From Branchiostoma floridae (lineage: Eukaryota; Chordata; Leptocardii; Amphioxiformes; Branchiostomatidae): a stretch of DNA of 64,000 nucleotides. Below the pieces are notes generated by a model, which was not told the origin of the DNA, did not search any database, and saw only the letters and a program-made list of their open reading frames with translations. The translations under genes and the position numbers were made by a program. The DNA lies in the NCBI RefSeq assembly GCF_000003815.2, contig NC_049980.1, positions 395,084 through 459,083 of the forward strand, written 5' to 3'. Numbering within the stretch: the stretch's first letter is position 1; every line of letters starts with the position of its first letter. Positions 21,883-51,093 of this stretch are shown here, piece after piece.

Positions 21883-22236
21883 TTAACAGAGACACAGAGA
21901 CACAGACGCTACTTTATGTTAATTACAATAAGGCAATACGACTGAGACAATTAAACATTCGGCTGAGTCCAATTTTTGCGTTGGATACCACAGTTAAACT
22001 AGATCAACAATAAAATATCGCCATGATCGTCATCAAACACTTCTAACAAGACTTTTTTTGATAATACAGTGATCACTACCAAACTATACTTGAAACTTTT
22101 GCTGTACAGAATCTGAACTTACAGTCAGGAACATCTGTTGCGGTCCGATATAGCGGTAATATTTGACCTCATTCAGTATGTATTACTATGCAACAGGAGA
22201 AATCTTTAAATATTCGTTTGTCCTCGAATCTGTTTA

Positions 22237-22384
22237 CTACACATCAACATCTGTCACCTGTATAGCGGCAGGATGTACCTGTTGTTACATCTGTATAGCG
22301 GCGGGATATACCTGTTGTTGCACCTGTATAGCGACGGGATGTACCTGTTGTTACATCTGTATAGCGGCGGGATGTACCTGTTGT
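22237..22384 (-). repeat. 33-bp tandem repeat over the GPCR 1 stop codon
   Basis: Four units of CAACAGGTACATCCCGCCGC-TATACAGATGTAA on the minus strand. The first is the end of the coding sequence (QQVHPAAIQM then TAA). The next units continue in frame, with TAA or CAA at the junctions. They end at CAGGTGACAGATGTTGATGTG-TAG (stop at 22237-22239), which matches the end of GPCR 2 (QMPAVDV, stop). Confidence 0.9.
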
Positions 22385-23460
22385 GGCGGGACGAGACGTC
22401 TCCAGAGACGGACCGCTCCGTTCCTGAGACTGTTCGACACCACCCTCCTCAGCGCCGGCAATCGGAAGGCGTACACGAGAGGATTCACGATGGGTGCCAA
22501 CCAAAAGACGACAAGAAAGACGAACCGAAACTGCAGATTGACACCGATACCCATCAGACTGTCCCAGGTGTTGTAGATGGTCACCAATATCGTCACTTGC
22601 CACCACAGAAACAGAAGCCAGGTGATCAGGAATACGACTATTATAACGAGCACGCTTCTTGCCTTTTTCGATGCGGAGATGATGTGCTGCTGGTTCATAT
22701 GTACGCACCCGACTTGCTGATGATTGTTCCCGTACGCAGATATGTTCAGCCGCCGTCTGAGCGTCACGAAGACGCGTGCGTTCGTGGACACCACCACGAC
22801 AACCCCTGTCGCACACAGAACCGTCATGAACACGATGTAGCTCCCCTCTACAGCGCCGAGGAAGCACCTATCGTTGCTGGTGTTCGTCCCTTTACAGTTC
22901 CATCCCATCATCGGGGAGAAGCAGAGCAGAGCGGCGGACACCCAAGCTCCTGCCACCGCCACCAGTACGTGCCCTCTGCCCACGGTGCCGTGGTAGAAAA
23001 TGGGGTGCTGGACGGAAACATACCGGTCCACGGACAGAAGTACCAGCCCGGTCAGAGACAGGATCACGGGGAAGTGCACCACCGTGACTAAAAAGACCAT
23101 AAACATTCGGTACGTCACAGCTTCCGTTAGCTCGAGCATGACATTGCCTACAATGTTAGTCACGATATCGGTTACGGCCAGATTTGCGATCAAGTAGTAC
23201 AGCGGTTTGTTTTGCTGTAACTTAGCAACGCCGAAGACAACAAGGCTGTTGAGCAACATGCCGATGACACTCAATACTATGGTCACGCTTTTCCTTCCAG
23301 GAAAACCGAACGGAGCCCACCCTGATATTGCACAAATCGTCCTCACAGTCTCGAATGTCAGGTTCTCGCTGAGGGCATTTTCCGCGAACCATTCCAGGCA
23401 CGGGCCCGTGGCGTTGGGAGGAGCGAACCCGGTCGTGGCATCACTGATGTTTCTCTCCAT
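22351..23460 (-). CDS. Rhodopsin-family GPCR 1, MECA-type, single exon
   Basis: An intronless seven-helix receptor of 369 residues from MERNISDATTG. An upstream in-frame Met at 23476-23478 adds six residues, but GPCR 2 starts at the equivalent METNLS, so the inner start is preferred. N-glycosylation sites lie in the N-terminus. TM1 has GMLLNSLVV, TM2 LIANLAVTD, TM3 ends LLSVDRYVSV, TM7 has IVNPLVYAF. There is no cysteine at the top of TM3. ECL2 has its own pair (GWNCKGTNTSNDRC), and TM5 lacks the usual proline. These features are typical of the melanocortin/EDG/cannabinoid/adenosine (MECA) group and lysophospholipid receptors. TM6 reads FLITWLLFLWW, without the usual CWxP proline. The ligand is unknown. 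The C-terminus is cut by a repeat-derived stop. Confidence 0.9.
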   Translation of the reverse strand: MERNISDATTGFAPPNATGPCLEWFAENALSENLTFETVRTICAISGWAPFGFPGRKSVTIVLSVIGMLLNSLVVFGVAKLQQNKPLYYLIANLAVTDIVTNIVGNVMLELTEAVTYRMFMVFLVTVVHFPVILSLTGLVLLSVDRYVSVQHPIFYHGTVGRGHVLVAVAGAWVSAALLCFSPMMGWNCKGTNTSNDRCFLGAVEGSYIVFMTVLCATGVVVVVSTNARVFVTLRRRLNISAYGNNHQQVGCVHMNQQHIISASKKARSVLVIIVVFLITWLLFLWWQVTILVTIYNTWDSLMGIGVNLQFRFVFLVVFWLAPIVNPLVYAFRLPALRRVVSNSLRNGAVRLWRRLVPPQQVHPAAIQM

Positions 23461-24250
23461 GTTCTCTGAAAGATGCATACAGTGAAAGTTAAACGGATTG
23501 TGGTACTGTTAGATCGGCAGCTGCAGATGGAAATGTGTTTCTCCTCTGAGTTCGCTAGCACTTTATGATAGTGTATCAGCGTAGGCGTTTCTGTATCACA
23601 TTTTGATCACAGCAGGTTGTCCATGAAAGCTCGACATGGAATACTGTTCAGGCCAATGGTCATCACTTGCATCTTCTTGGCGGATGGATTAAGTTAATTA
23701 GATGAATTTTCTTGGCATTAGCGACTGCTTTGTCGATTATTAACGTGGTTAACACAGATGTGCTTGCCTTTATCTGGAAGCAGGTATTTCACTGCGTCGA
23801 ACTTTTCAACACAAATCGCTTAAACCTTTTTACTAAATCTTCCAATACCTTCTTACCTGATTTGTTTTTCCTCTTCTTTCTTCTCTATCTCGTCTGATTT
23901 CGCCCTCTGTGGGGGCTCGATGCGCATCTATGAATCAGTCTCAGCGATTAATGGCGCAAATACATGTGACACGAAAGAAGATTAGACGGGCAAAATGCGC
24001 TGTTTTGATACCACTCTACTTCCCCGGTTGCCAGGTGTGATTATAGAAACATTTTGCTGTTAGTCCATGATGTAATCGTCTCTGTGGGGAATCAACTTTA
24101 TAAAGATTAGACCGGCTTTTTTCCAGATGTGCCCTTTTTCATCTTGCCGAAACTACACCGAAAGCAAAACATGTTATTACCATCTCCAGCTAGATTAAAC
24201 ATAAACCTTTCTTTGTGTATGACGCATTTCCAGGATCCTGTATCCTACGC
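23461..24250 (-). promoter_or_regulatory. 5' flank of GPCR 1, duplicated upstream of GPCR 2
   Basis: The reverse complement of about 23930-24245 matches 49128-49440. Shared stretches include ACAGGATCCTG, AGGTTTATGTTTAATCTA, TCTTGCCGAAA-type sequence and CATTAATCGCT. Retention of flank similarity suggests promoter or 5' UTR was carried with the duplicated receptor. No TATA box is asserted. Confidence 0.55.
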
Positions 24251-24429
24251 AGGTGCAAGACAGAGTCACTTTGTCTTATGATTGACGTGTATGACCTCCT
24301 TTTTCACTTTGCGGCTTTATAAGCTCGTATGCTAAGACCAAATGGTGGCGTGCGCAGTACGTAGTTCCCGTGTGCCTGGAACTTATGATCGTGTTATACG
24401 CGTAGGCGTTTCTGTATCTAATGTTGAAT

Positions 24430-24722
24430 TTTGAACCCGTTTTGCCACTTCCATGGAAGCAAGGCATCCTTTTTCCTCCACAATCCTCCCGAAAGGAGGA
24501 AGGTTCACGCTGAAGGCTTCATTCCTATAACTACATCGTTATGGAATAAGCTTCCGAGGACTTGCTTCCCCATGGGGTACAATCTGAAACTGTTTAAGTC
24601 AAGGTTTAACAGATATCAGGTATTTTTTTCTTGTCGCAAAGGAATTTATTTTCCTAAAATACCTATTGTTACTCTTTGTCAGGCGCATTGTTTCCAGACT
24701 TTGGCTCGTATTGCTTATTAGT
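24430..24722 (+). pseudogene. LINE reverse-transcriptase C-terminal fragment
   Basis: The frame with HAEGFIPITTSLWNKLPR and NLKLFKSRFNRYQ has the closing FIPRTxxLWNxLP ... FKxxVNR pattern of non-LTR RT proteins. It has no upstream RT core, so it is a 5'-truncated relic between GPCR 1 and the p38 gene. Confidence 0.7.
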
Positions 24723-24996
24723 TTCATAAAATACATAAGTTTATGTGATTTTCGAATACATTATGTATTTTTACTTCGATGACGTCGTATTTTTCCGCTA
24801 AAAACAAAAGTGGTAGCTGATATCAACTGTTTAATGCTTGTTGCATACCTTAGTATTTTTCGAGATTATTCTTTTCCCATTGTTTCAACCAGTAAAAACA
24901 CATAAATGACGTCATAATGGCCACCTGCAGTAAGCCTATAAGGGGCAATTGTCGCCGTTTCAATTGTGTTTCTTTTTTTTATTGTTTTGTAATGTT

Positions 24997-25130
24997 TTAA
25001 CCCTTCCAGACTGGGCGGGGGGAAGCTAAAAGTGGCTGCGCCAACTTTGACGTCGTTTAGCTCCCAAACAGCTTGTGCTAGAATAACCAAACTTAGTGAC
25101 TTTTCCTAGGATATTGTTGGCAACAATAGC
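24997..25130. repeat. Piggybac-like element end fragment
   Basis: TTAA-CCCTTCCAGACTGGGCGGG (24997 onward) followed by GCGCCAACTTTGACGTCG and CCTAGGATATTGTTGGCAAC, the inverse of the terminus at 19940-20062. Only one end is evident. Confidence 0.65.
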
Positions 25131-26173
25131 AAAAAAAGTAAGTTTATAAATAGTACCTTCAATGTGTGTTACCTGGTCCCTAGAGAGCTATTTTTTTACC
25201 CGATGAATGTTGGACTAAACGAGGGGCGTCTTCCGGGATAAATATGCATAACAAAGTTATTGTTTTGAACCACATACTCGGGTCAATCCTGATTACCCAA
25301 AGGCATGTTTCATAAAATCACCTAGAATAGGATCTACCTATTTAAAGGCGTACATGGTATAGATATGTTCTAAAAGGCCGTGTTTTATGAGCTCAAATGT
25401 TGAAATGATATTGAATAAGCCAACAATATGACTGCTGTAATCCCGCATGTGTGAGAGAATCGACCAATAGCATTAAACAATTTTGCTCATTTAAATAATA
25501 GTGGCCTGGCTGCTAACTGTGGTTGCTCTGTGGATTTCAAGACAACTTACGGGGAGACGCAGCCATCAGAATTTTCCCCAGTAATACATGCAATCCAATG
25601 GGAGAGTTGAGGAAACAAATATGCAATTATCTCAAGAATAAAAAAGTTCAAGCCATACAAACTTACCTTCAAATGATAGCCTACTATGGCCAGTCTCAGC
25701 AAATTCATAGGCAAGAATTTCTGCACGGCTAGTCTTTTGATACACCCCCCTAATTAGAGCCCTTGGATTGGCCCATTTGGCTGAAAACAGCATTCTGGCG
25801 ACGATACCACTAATTCAGGGGGGCGCGGAAACCCCCTCGATGGAGAAAGGTCATTTTTTACAAGTGTAGGGTCTATCCTACCGCAGCCACTCCCAAAATG
25901 CCCAGATTTAACATAAAATCCCACCAAGAAACTTTAAGGCTTTTCAATGGTTTAAAGCCTTGTTTTTTTAACCGGGGGCTCTAGGCGAAGGCGCTAACTG
26001 TTGCGTCACCCCTTACCTCCCCAGTCCCGTAGTCGGTGGCCGTAGGGGCAGTCAGACTGTTCACAAAAGGGCGGTCCACTTCTGGCGGTCGTCGGCCACT
26101 CTAGTCAGATGAGACATAGCGAGAACCAAAGAGCATTTGGGAGTCAAACCCTTTAAAAAATCCGCTTTGAAAC
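25131..26173. other. Upstream region of the p38 gene
   Basis: Contains a small inverted pair around CCCCCCTAATTAG / CTAATTCAGGGGGG (25743-25815). The last 180 bp before the start codon is the likely 5' UTR and promoter side of the kinase gene. No upstream coding exon was recognised. Confidence 0.45.
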
Positions 26174-45122
<18,949 letters not shown>

Positions 45123-47877
45123 CTCCCTACAACAAACATATCAACTCTATATTATGGTGTCCTTTTGTATTTATTCATTTTTCATTAAGATAGGCAAAAA
45201 TATACAGACATTACAAACACAAAGAAATGGAGCCTCCCTTTGCGGATGTGTTACAGAGAAAATTGATAAATGATAACATGGTGTGGTAAAAAAAAAAATG
45301 CAACTTAAGTGTTACATAAAGATCGCCAGTTACCCCGGTGCCTCTCCAAGACGCAACAAAATATTCTGTCTTTTCATAAAATAATACATGTGAGTACTAG
45401 CTTTTGGAAGGAGTTGAAATTTAACCTTTTAGAAGTTCTTGACAAAAAAATAAAAATTTTGCCTGATAAAGTTGTACTATTTGCTACAGATGATGGATTT
45501 GCTGATTGACTTGACTTACTTGACTTTTGTCGGGTGTCGCTCCTCCTCTGCCTCCTTAACCACTGTAGCAGACCAGAAGACTCGCTGATAGGACTCCAAA
45601 ACAATAATAAAACTGGTTAAATGGATATTTAACCCACATTCCTGTAATAACCATTCCCACACTTTTCTCTAGTAGGGGAAAACATAAATACATTCATGAA
45701 AAAATGTACATAGCTGTCCTCATGGAGGTTGCAAAATGAACAGTTCCAGATTCGTGGCATCCTGTTTGCAGGCAAATATCTACATAGCTGACGGAACTAA
45801 AGGTATCTTAAACTACGATGTATGTAGATTTTACAAGGTTTATAAAAACTGATTTCCAAAGAATGGGTGTATCAAAATAATCAAACCAGGAAAGTCTGAT
45901 TTTGTGAGCTTTGTTTGGTTCATAGATAACAATAATATTGTAAATAGATTTGTTTATCTTAACTCAACTTAACCACTCTTAATGATTATTTTGATCAGGT
46001 ACACAGACTAAATTTCTTGATAATTCTCTACTTAGCGAATGTTTACCACTTCGATGGTACATGTATCATGATTAAAATTGTAACCAGCTTATTTTCACTT
46101 GGATGTCACTACTTGGTATTTTCTTACAGAAAACATCCATGTGAACGTTTTCAATCCATTTTCACGGGGTTTTAGCGTTAAATGGTAAAAAAAATTATTA
46201 AAAAAATGAATCGACACCGACACCTTCGCTCAGTCGGTGGTTTATTGGGTGGTTTTAGCAAAGACCCAGGCGCTATGACACCATATACAGCTCGGGGCGG
46301 GTGAACTGAATTGAGTTGAACTTGCAGTTAAAATTAACCCAATACCATCGTAGGTCAACCAGAATTTTATGCTTGTCAGAGGATCTGCTCCCCATGGTAT
46401 AACGGCACTTCGTACGTGCATATAGGGCTGCAATACCCTTGTTAAAACATTATGAAGCAATAGCAAACATTATTGAAACTTCGATGATTGTTCCTTTTGG
46501 GCTTACTGAAGTTGATTATAAAACAAAACACGCCTGGGAAATAAGGGACTGGATGTTTAGTCGCATCTTGTAGCAGCATTTTTGTGGCTTAATATTCCTC
46601 AGAATTAGTTTTGGGGTGTCCAGAGGATGTCATCAATAAAATCAAGTCATTGTAGCCAATCAAAACAAAAATTGAAGTAATATGACGCCACTATTGCGTC
46701 CTTTATGTGATTTTATTGTCTGGAATCATGGTAAAAGATTAATCTCGGAAAACGTCAAGTTTTACAGCAAACATTTATCAGTTAAGTTAATATCAGCTGT
46801 TTTCAGAAGCAAAAACAACAACGTCATTGTAAGTAAAAATACATACAGTATTCCACTCAATAGCCCACGAGCAAAAAATATTATTTATTCTATCAAACTC
46901 CCCTCTAAAAGCAATCCCAGCTAAAGGCTGGTAACTATGTGCCTGACAAGGCGTCAAAAAAGTTAGGTTAGGAAAATAATTTTCTGGGAGACGAGAAAAG
47001 AAATCGCCTTGTCATGTATATGTGCTCTTTGATCTTTGATTTCAAATTGGTTGCCTCTAGCCACTGCCATACTGACTACGTCGTATAATAGGGAAAATCA
47101 TTTGCCAGGGGCAGTTTTGCTATCAAAGCGTTTGTATATCCGCACCTATTAGATAGCGATACGAACCCTCAACAATGTAGTCACTTGGTAGGGTCTAGCT
47201 ATAGGTTGCCTCGGTTTGTTAATACTGCAGCAGCCCAGACAATTAACGCTGAAATGAAGTATATATACATGCATAGGTAAAGTTTTCATGGATATTTTGA
47301 ATTCTGCAAAATGCCTGTTGAATCTCATTGATGTATCATCTATTTGAAAAATAACACCCACTTTTCTGTTTCTATCCTATCAGAGTTGGGGGGTCCTAAG
47401 ATCGGAATACAGTCCGCTTACACCTATAAGAGGATCAAATCATAATTACATGCTGATCCCATTTGTGCTTTCATCTGGTTTACACAACATTAAGCGTTTG
47501 TACCATTTGAATTGGTTGGGGTGTGTTTTCAAGGCCAACGTTGGCCCATTTTGACAGCAAGGCAGTAAATCTTGTCATTTTCATTCAAACATCCCTAAAA
47601 TAAATGACAAAATACAGTTACCAGTCTGATTCTAAATTGGTCGTCTGGTACGGCTATATTGAACCAGTTTATCGCTAGTATATCTCACTGAAGAGATACT
47701 TTTTTACTAGTCATGACAAAGAAGACTTTGCTGCTTCTAGTTCCAGGCGGGGTTGCTACCTACTGGACTACAGACGCTTCAATTTTGGCGAGCTTATGAA
47801 ACCACAAAGAGCAAAACTAGGCCATACACGTCAATCATAGCCATAGGGCAAGATAACTCTGTCTTGCACCTGCGTAA
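45123..47877. other. p38 3' flank and intergenic
   Basis: Contains the p38 3' UTR, a terminus of the hairpin transposon family at about 46203-46304 (AATCGACACCGACACC, GCTATGACACCATATACA, CTCGGGGCGGGT) and a short match to the GGCCACAGC MITE end (46621-46660). No other gene was recognised. Confidence 0.6.
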
Positions 47878-49123
47878 AGGTCCCCTCTCACTTGACGTGG
47901 GGCACGCTTGCGGCATTGCTGCGTTCGAAAACGCAGATGTACCCCCACGGAACCTAGAGGTGCCCCCACGAAACCTAGAGGTGCCGCAAGCAAACCTAGA
48001 AGTGCCGGTTGCAAGCGCGACGTTTTTTAAAAAGTTTAAAAATAACGCAAGTGGCAAGATGCCCCAACAGTGCCCCAATAATGCTCCCACAGTGCCACCA
48101 CCACACCCCAAACAGTATCAAGGATATATTTTGCCTATTTTACACCAAGAATAAAACCAAAAGTAAACATCCTTTTATCACCGAAAAGCTAGTTTAGATG
48201 CATTTCTAATACTTAACAGCGGTTTTCGATCCAGTTACAGCATTGCGAATTCCACAAAACTTACCTTGTATCCGTATTCAGAGTTAACTTGAAAATACAT
48301 CTTTTGATTTATTCAATAGAAAGTAGGTCAGTATTTTATACTTGAAAACAAAAAAATTAAGTAACTGGTTTATCGATCAACCTACGGATGTAGAGAAAAA
48401 AATTATCGTACAACGTTCAAAAAGAAATTATTTATGTTAGATGATAACGTTTGTTTTTGAGTTTGCGTTATAACGTTACAAGCAGTGTAATAATTGCTGG
48501 TAGCCTGCCGCCGATAAAATACAAAATTGCAGTCATTCGGACCCTTGGGCCATATTTTTCTCACTTTTTACAAATATGATAGACTTAGACATCATCGATA
48601 GGCTGGCAAGCCATCCGCCGACAATGAAAATACTCCGCGTCATACAAAAAAAAGTATGAAATATCAAGCATTTTCATTTTAAAAAATTGCAAAATTGGTG
48701 ATTATACATCAAGTAGCTTAATAAACATATAAATATACATCATTACACATAGCGTTACATGGTGCAAAACGTACACGTCGAGTCAAATCTGGTATATGGT
48801 TCATGTCCGTTCATTCGGGTCATTTCTTTTACTGTAAAAGTTTTTCAAGGTTATCTGTAGCATATGTATCATATAGTTCATTATCATAAGGGAAATCTTT
48901 TCAATATAAATCTCATTTTGGGCATTCTCATCATTTTCCGGTGATTTTTCATAAATTGACAACGTTGCAATTGTCAATAACATGTTCATTTAGTCTAGAA
49001 ACGCAACAGTGCCGCACGTCAGTGTGAGTGCAAGACAAAATCGGCGAAATTAACACAACAGTACCGCAGTGAACGAACGCAGCAATGCCGCAAGCGTGCC
49101 CCACGTCCAGTGAGAGGGGACCT
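47878..49123. mobile_element. DNA transposon, non-autonomous, about 50-bp TIRs, TAA duplication
   Basis: Begins AGGTCCCCTCTCACTTGACG and ends with the inverse CGTCCAGTGAGAGGGGACCT. TAA occurs on both flanks (47875-47877 and 49124-49126). The TIR continues through GGGGCACGCTTGCGGCATTG. An internal 18-bp tandem repeat (CCTAGAGGTGCCCCCACG) lies at 47940-48005. No transposase ORF. Confidence 0.88.
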
Positions 49124-49127
49124 TAAG

Positions 49128-49956
49128 ATACAGGATCCTGGAAACGCGTCATACGCAAAACGAGGTTTATGTTTAATCTACCTGATCATCATCATAACAG
49201 CAATATAATGTTCTACTTTCCGTGTCATTTCGGCAAGATGAAAAGCGGTCACATCTGGAGAAAAGCCAGTCTAATCTATACAATCTTGGTTCCCCACTGT
49301 GACGATTCCATCATGGACTAACATCAAACATGTTTTATAATCTCTCCTAGCAACGAATGTGTTACAATAGTATCAAAATAGCGCAATTTGTCCGTCTCAT
49401 TTTCTTTGGTGTTTCACGCATTTGCGTCATTAATCGCTTAGGCTTATCCTCTGATGTGTATTGAGTCTCTGCAGTGGGCATAGAGATTGTGGTAGAGATT
49501 AATGAGAAGGAAGAAAAGGCTCTCGGCCAGCAGTTTCAGTTTTCATTGCAAGGCTACTACTGTCAGGTGGTATGGGAAGATTTTAGGATAGATTGAAGAG
49601 ATTTTGGTAGTCAAGAAGAGCTTGTCACCGATTCTCCGGACTAGGATGTGCTCATTTGAGGTCTAAACGTATTGACCTCGCTTCTTACTCTTTGTCCTCG
49701 ACCAAGAGGGGAGCTTAAGACGGGCATGTGTTGACTGTTTTGGAGTTAACTACTGCCTGAGCGTCTCTCATCAGAGTGTTTTGGAAAGGAGACGGACAAG
49801 AGCAGCGGTTACCCCTCCACGGCCATTTTCTTCTATCCAATGCAACCTCCAGACCACCTCATTTACAGACTTGGCAAGACAACAGGCATTCGACCAAGCT
49901 GTCATTGTTATTGTTATATACAGGGTTGTTGCAACTGCGTGAACATCTAACGAAAA
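49128..49956 (+). promoter_or_regulatory. 5' flank of GPCR 2, paralogous to that of GPCR 1
   Basis: 49128-49440 is similar, in inverse, to 23930-24245, so it is part of the duplicated block. The putative 5' UTR precedes ATG at 49957. The transposon at 47878-49123 abuts the outer edge of the duplication. Confidence 0.55.
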
Positions 49957-51093
49957 ATGGAGACAAATCTCAGCGCTACCCTCAACGGGTCGGCTCTAGC
50001 CGCTCCTCCTAACACCACGGGACGATGCTTCGAATGGTTTGCGGAAAACGGCCTGAGTGAGAACGTGACATTCGGGACTGTGGTGAAGATCTGCGGGAAC
50101 TCTTCGGGCTGGGGTCCGTTTGCCTTTCCCGGCAGGGAAGTCTTGACGATTTTCTCAAGTTTTCTTTGTGTCCTTCTCAACGGCCTCGTTGTCTTCGGCG
50201 TTGCTAAGTTACAGCAAAACAAACCGCTGTACTACTTGATCGCAAATCTTGCAGTAACCGATATCATGACCAACATTGTAGGCAATGTCATGCTCGAGCT
50301 TACGGAAACTGTGACGTACCGAATGTTTATTGTCTTTATAGTCACGGTACTGCACTTCCCCGTGATCCTATCTCTGACCGGGCTGGTACTTCTGTCCGTG
50401 GACCGGTATGTTTCCGTCCAGCACCCCATTTTCTACCACGGCACCGTGGGCAGCGGGCACGTACTGGTGGCGGTGGCAGGAGCTTGGGTGTCCGCCGCTC
50501 TGCTCTGCTTCTCCCCGATGATGGGATGGAACTGTAAAGGGACGAACACCAGCAACGATAGGTGCTTCCTCGGCGCTGTAGAGGGGAGCTTCATCGTGTT
50601 CATGACGGTTCTGTGTGCGGCAGGGGTTGTCGTGGTGGTGTTCACGAACGCCCGTGTCTTCGTGACGCTCAGGCGACGGCTGAACATAGCTGCGAACGGG
50701 AACCATCAACAGCATGTCGGGTGCGTCCATATGAACCAGCAGCACATCATCTCCGCACAGAAAAAGGCAAGAAGCGTTCTCGTCATTATAGTCGTATTCC
50801 TTATCACCTGGCTTCTGTTTCTGTGGTGGCAAGTGACAGTACTGGTCTCCATCTACAATAGCTGGGAAAGTTTGGTCAGCATAGGCATCAATTTGCAGTT
50901 TCGGTTCGTGTTTCTTGTCGTCTTGTGGTTGTCTCCCATCGTGAATCCTCTCGTGTACGCCTTCCGATTGCCGGCGCTGAGGAGGGTGGTGTGGAACAGT
51001 CTCATGAACGGAGCGGTCCGTCTCTGGCGACGTCTCGTCCCGCCACAACAGGTACATCCCGCCGCTATACAGATGCCAGCCGTTGATGTTTAA
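49957..51093 (+). CDS. Rhodopsin-family GPCR 2, MECA-type, single exon
   Basis: 378 residues from METNLSATLNG to PAVDV, stop TAA. It is a close paralog of GPCR 1. In the 160 residues from TM2 to the end of TM5 only about ten differences are visible. It has the same features: LLSVDRYVSV, no TM3 cysteine, an ECL2 with its own cysteine pair in GWNCKGTNTSNDRC, no TM5 proline, FLITWLLFLWW in TM6, and IVNPLVYAF in TM7. In rhodopsin-family receptors of this kind, lipid or peptide-like ligands signal through G proteins; the actual ligand is unknown. The C-terminus has a single QQVHPAAIQM unit followed by PAVDV, which I take as the ancestral end. Confidence 0.93.
   Translation: METNLSATLNGSALAAPPNTTGRCFEWFAENGLSENVTFGTVVKICGNSSGWGPFAFPGREVLTIFSSFLCVLLNGLVVFGVAKLQQNKPLYYLIANLAVTDIMTNIVGNVMLELTETVTYRMFIVFIVTVLHFPVILSLTGLVLLSVDRYVSVQHPIFYHGTVGSGHVLVAVAGAWVSAALLCFSPMMGWNCKGTNTSNDRCFLGAVEGSFIVFMTVLCAAGVVVVVFTNARVFVTLRRRLNIAANGNHQQHVGCVHMNQQHIISAQKKARSVLVIIVVFLITWLLFLWWQVTVLVSIYNSWESLVSIGINLQFRFVFLVVLWLSPIVNPLVYAFRLPALRRVVWNSLMNGAVRLWRRLVPPQQVHPAAIQMPAVDV

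Noticed and set aside
22273-23091. 272-codon plus ORF and other long frames opposite GPCR 1
   Set aside because: Antisense shadows of the GC-rich receptor coding sequence; the same occurs opposite GPCR 2 at 50368-51057.
47753-48154. 133-codon plus ORF with PPRNLEV repeats
   Set aside because: Spans the end of a TIR transposon and an 18-bp minisatellite. No coding evidence.
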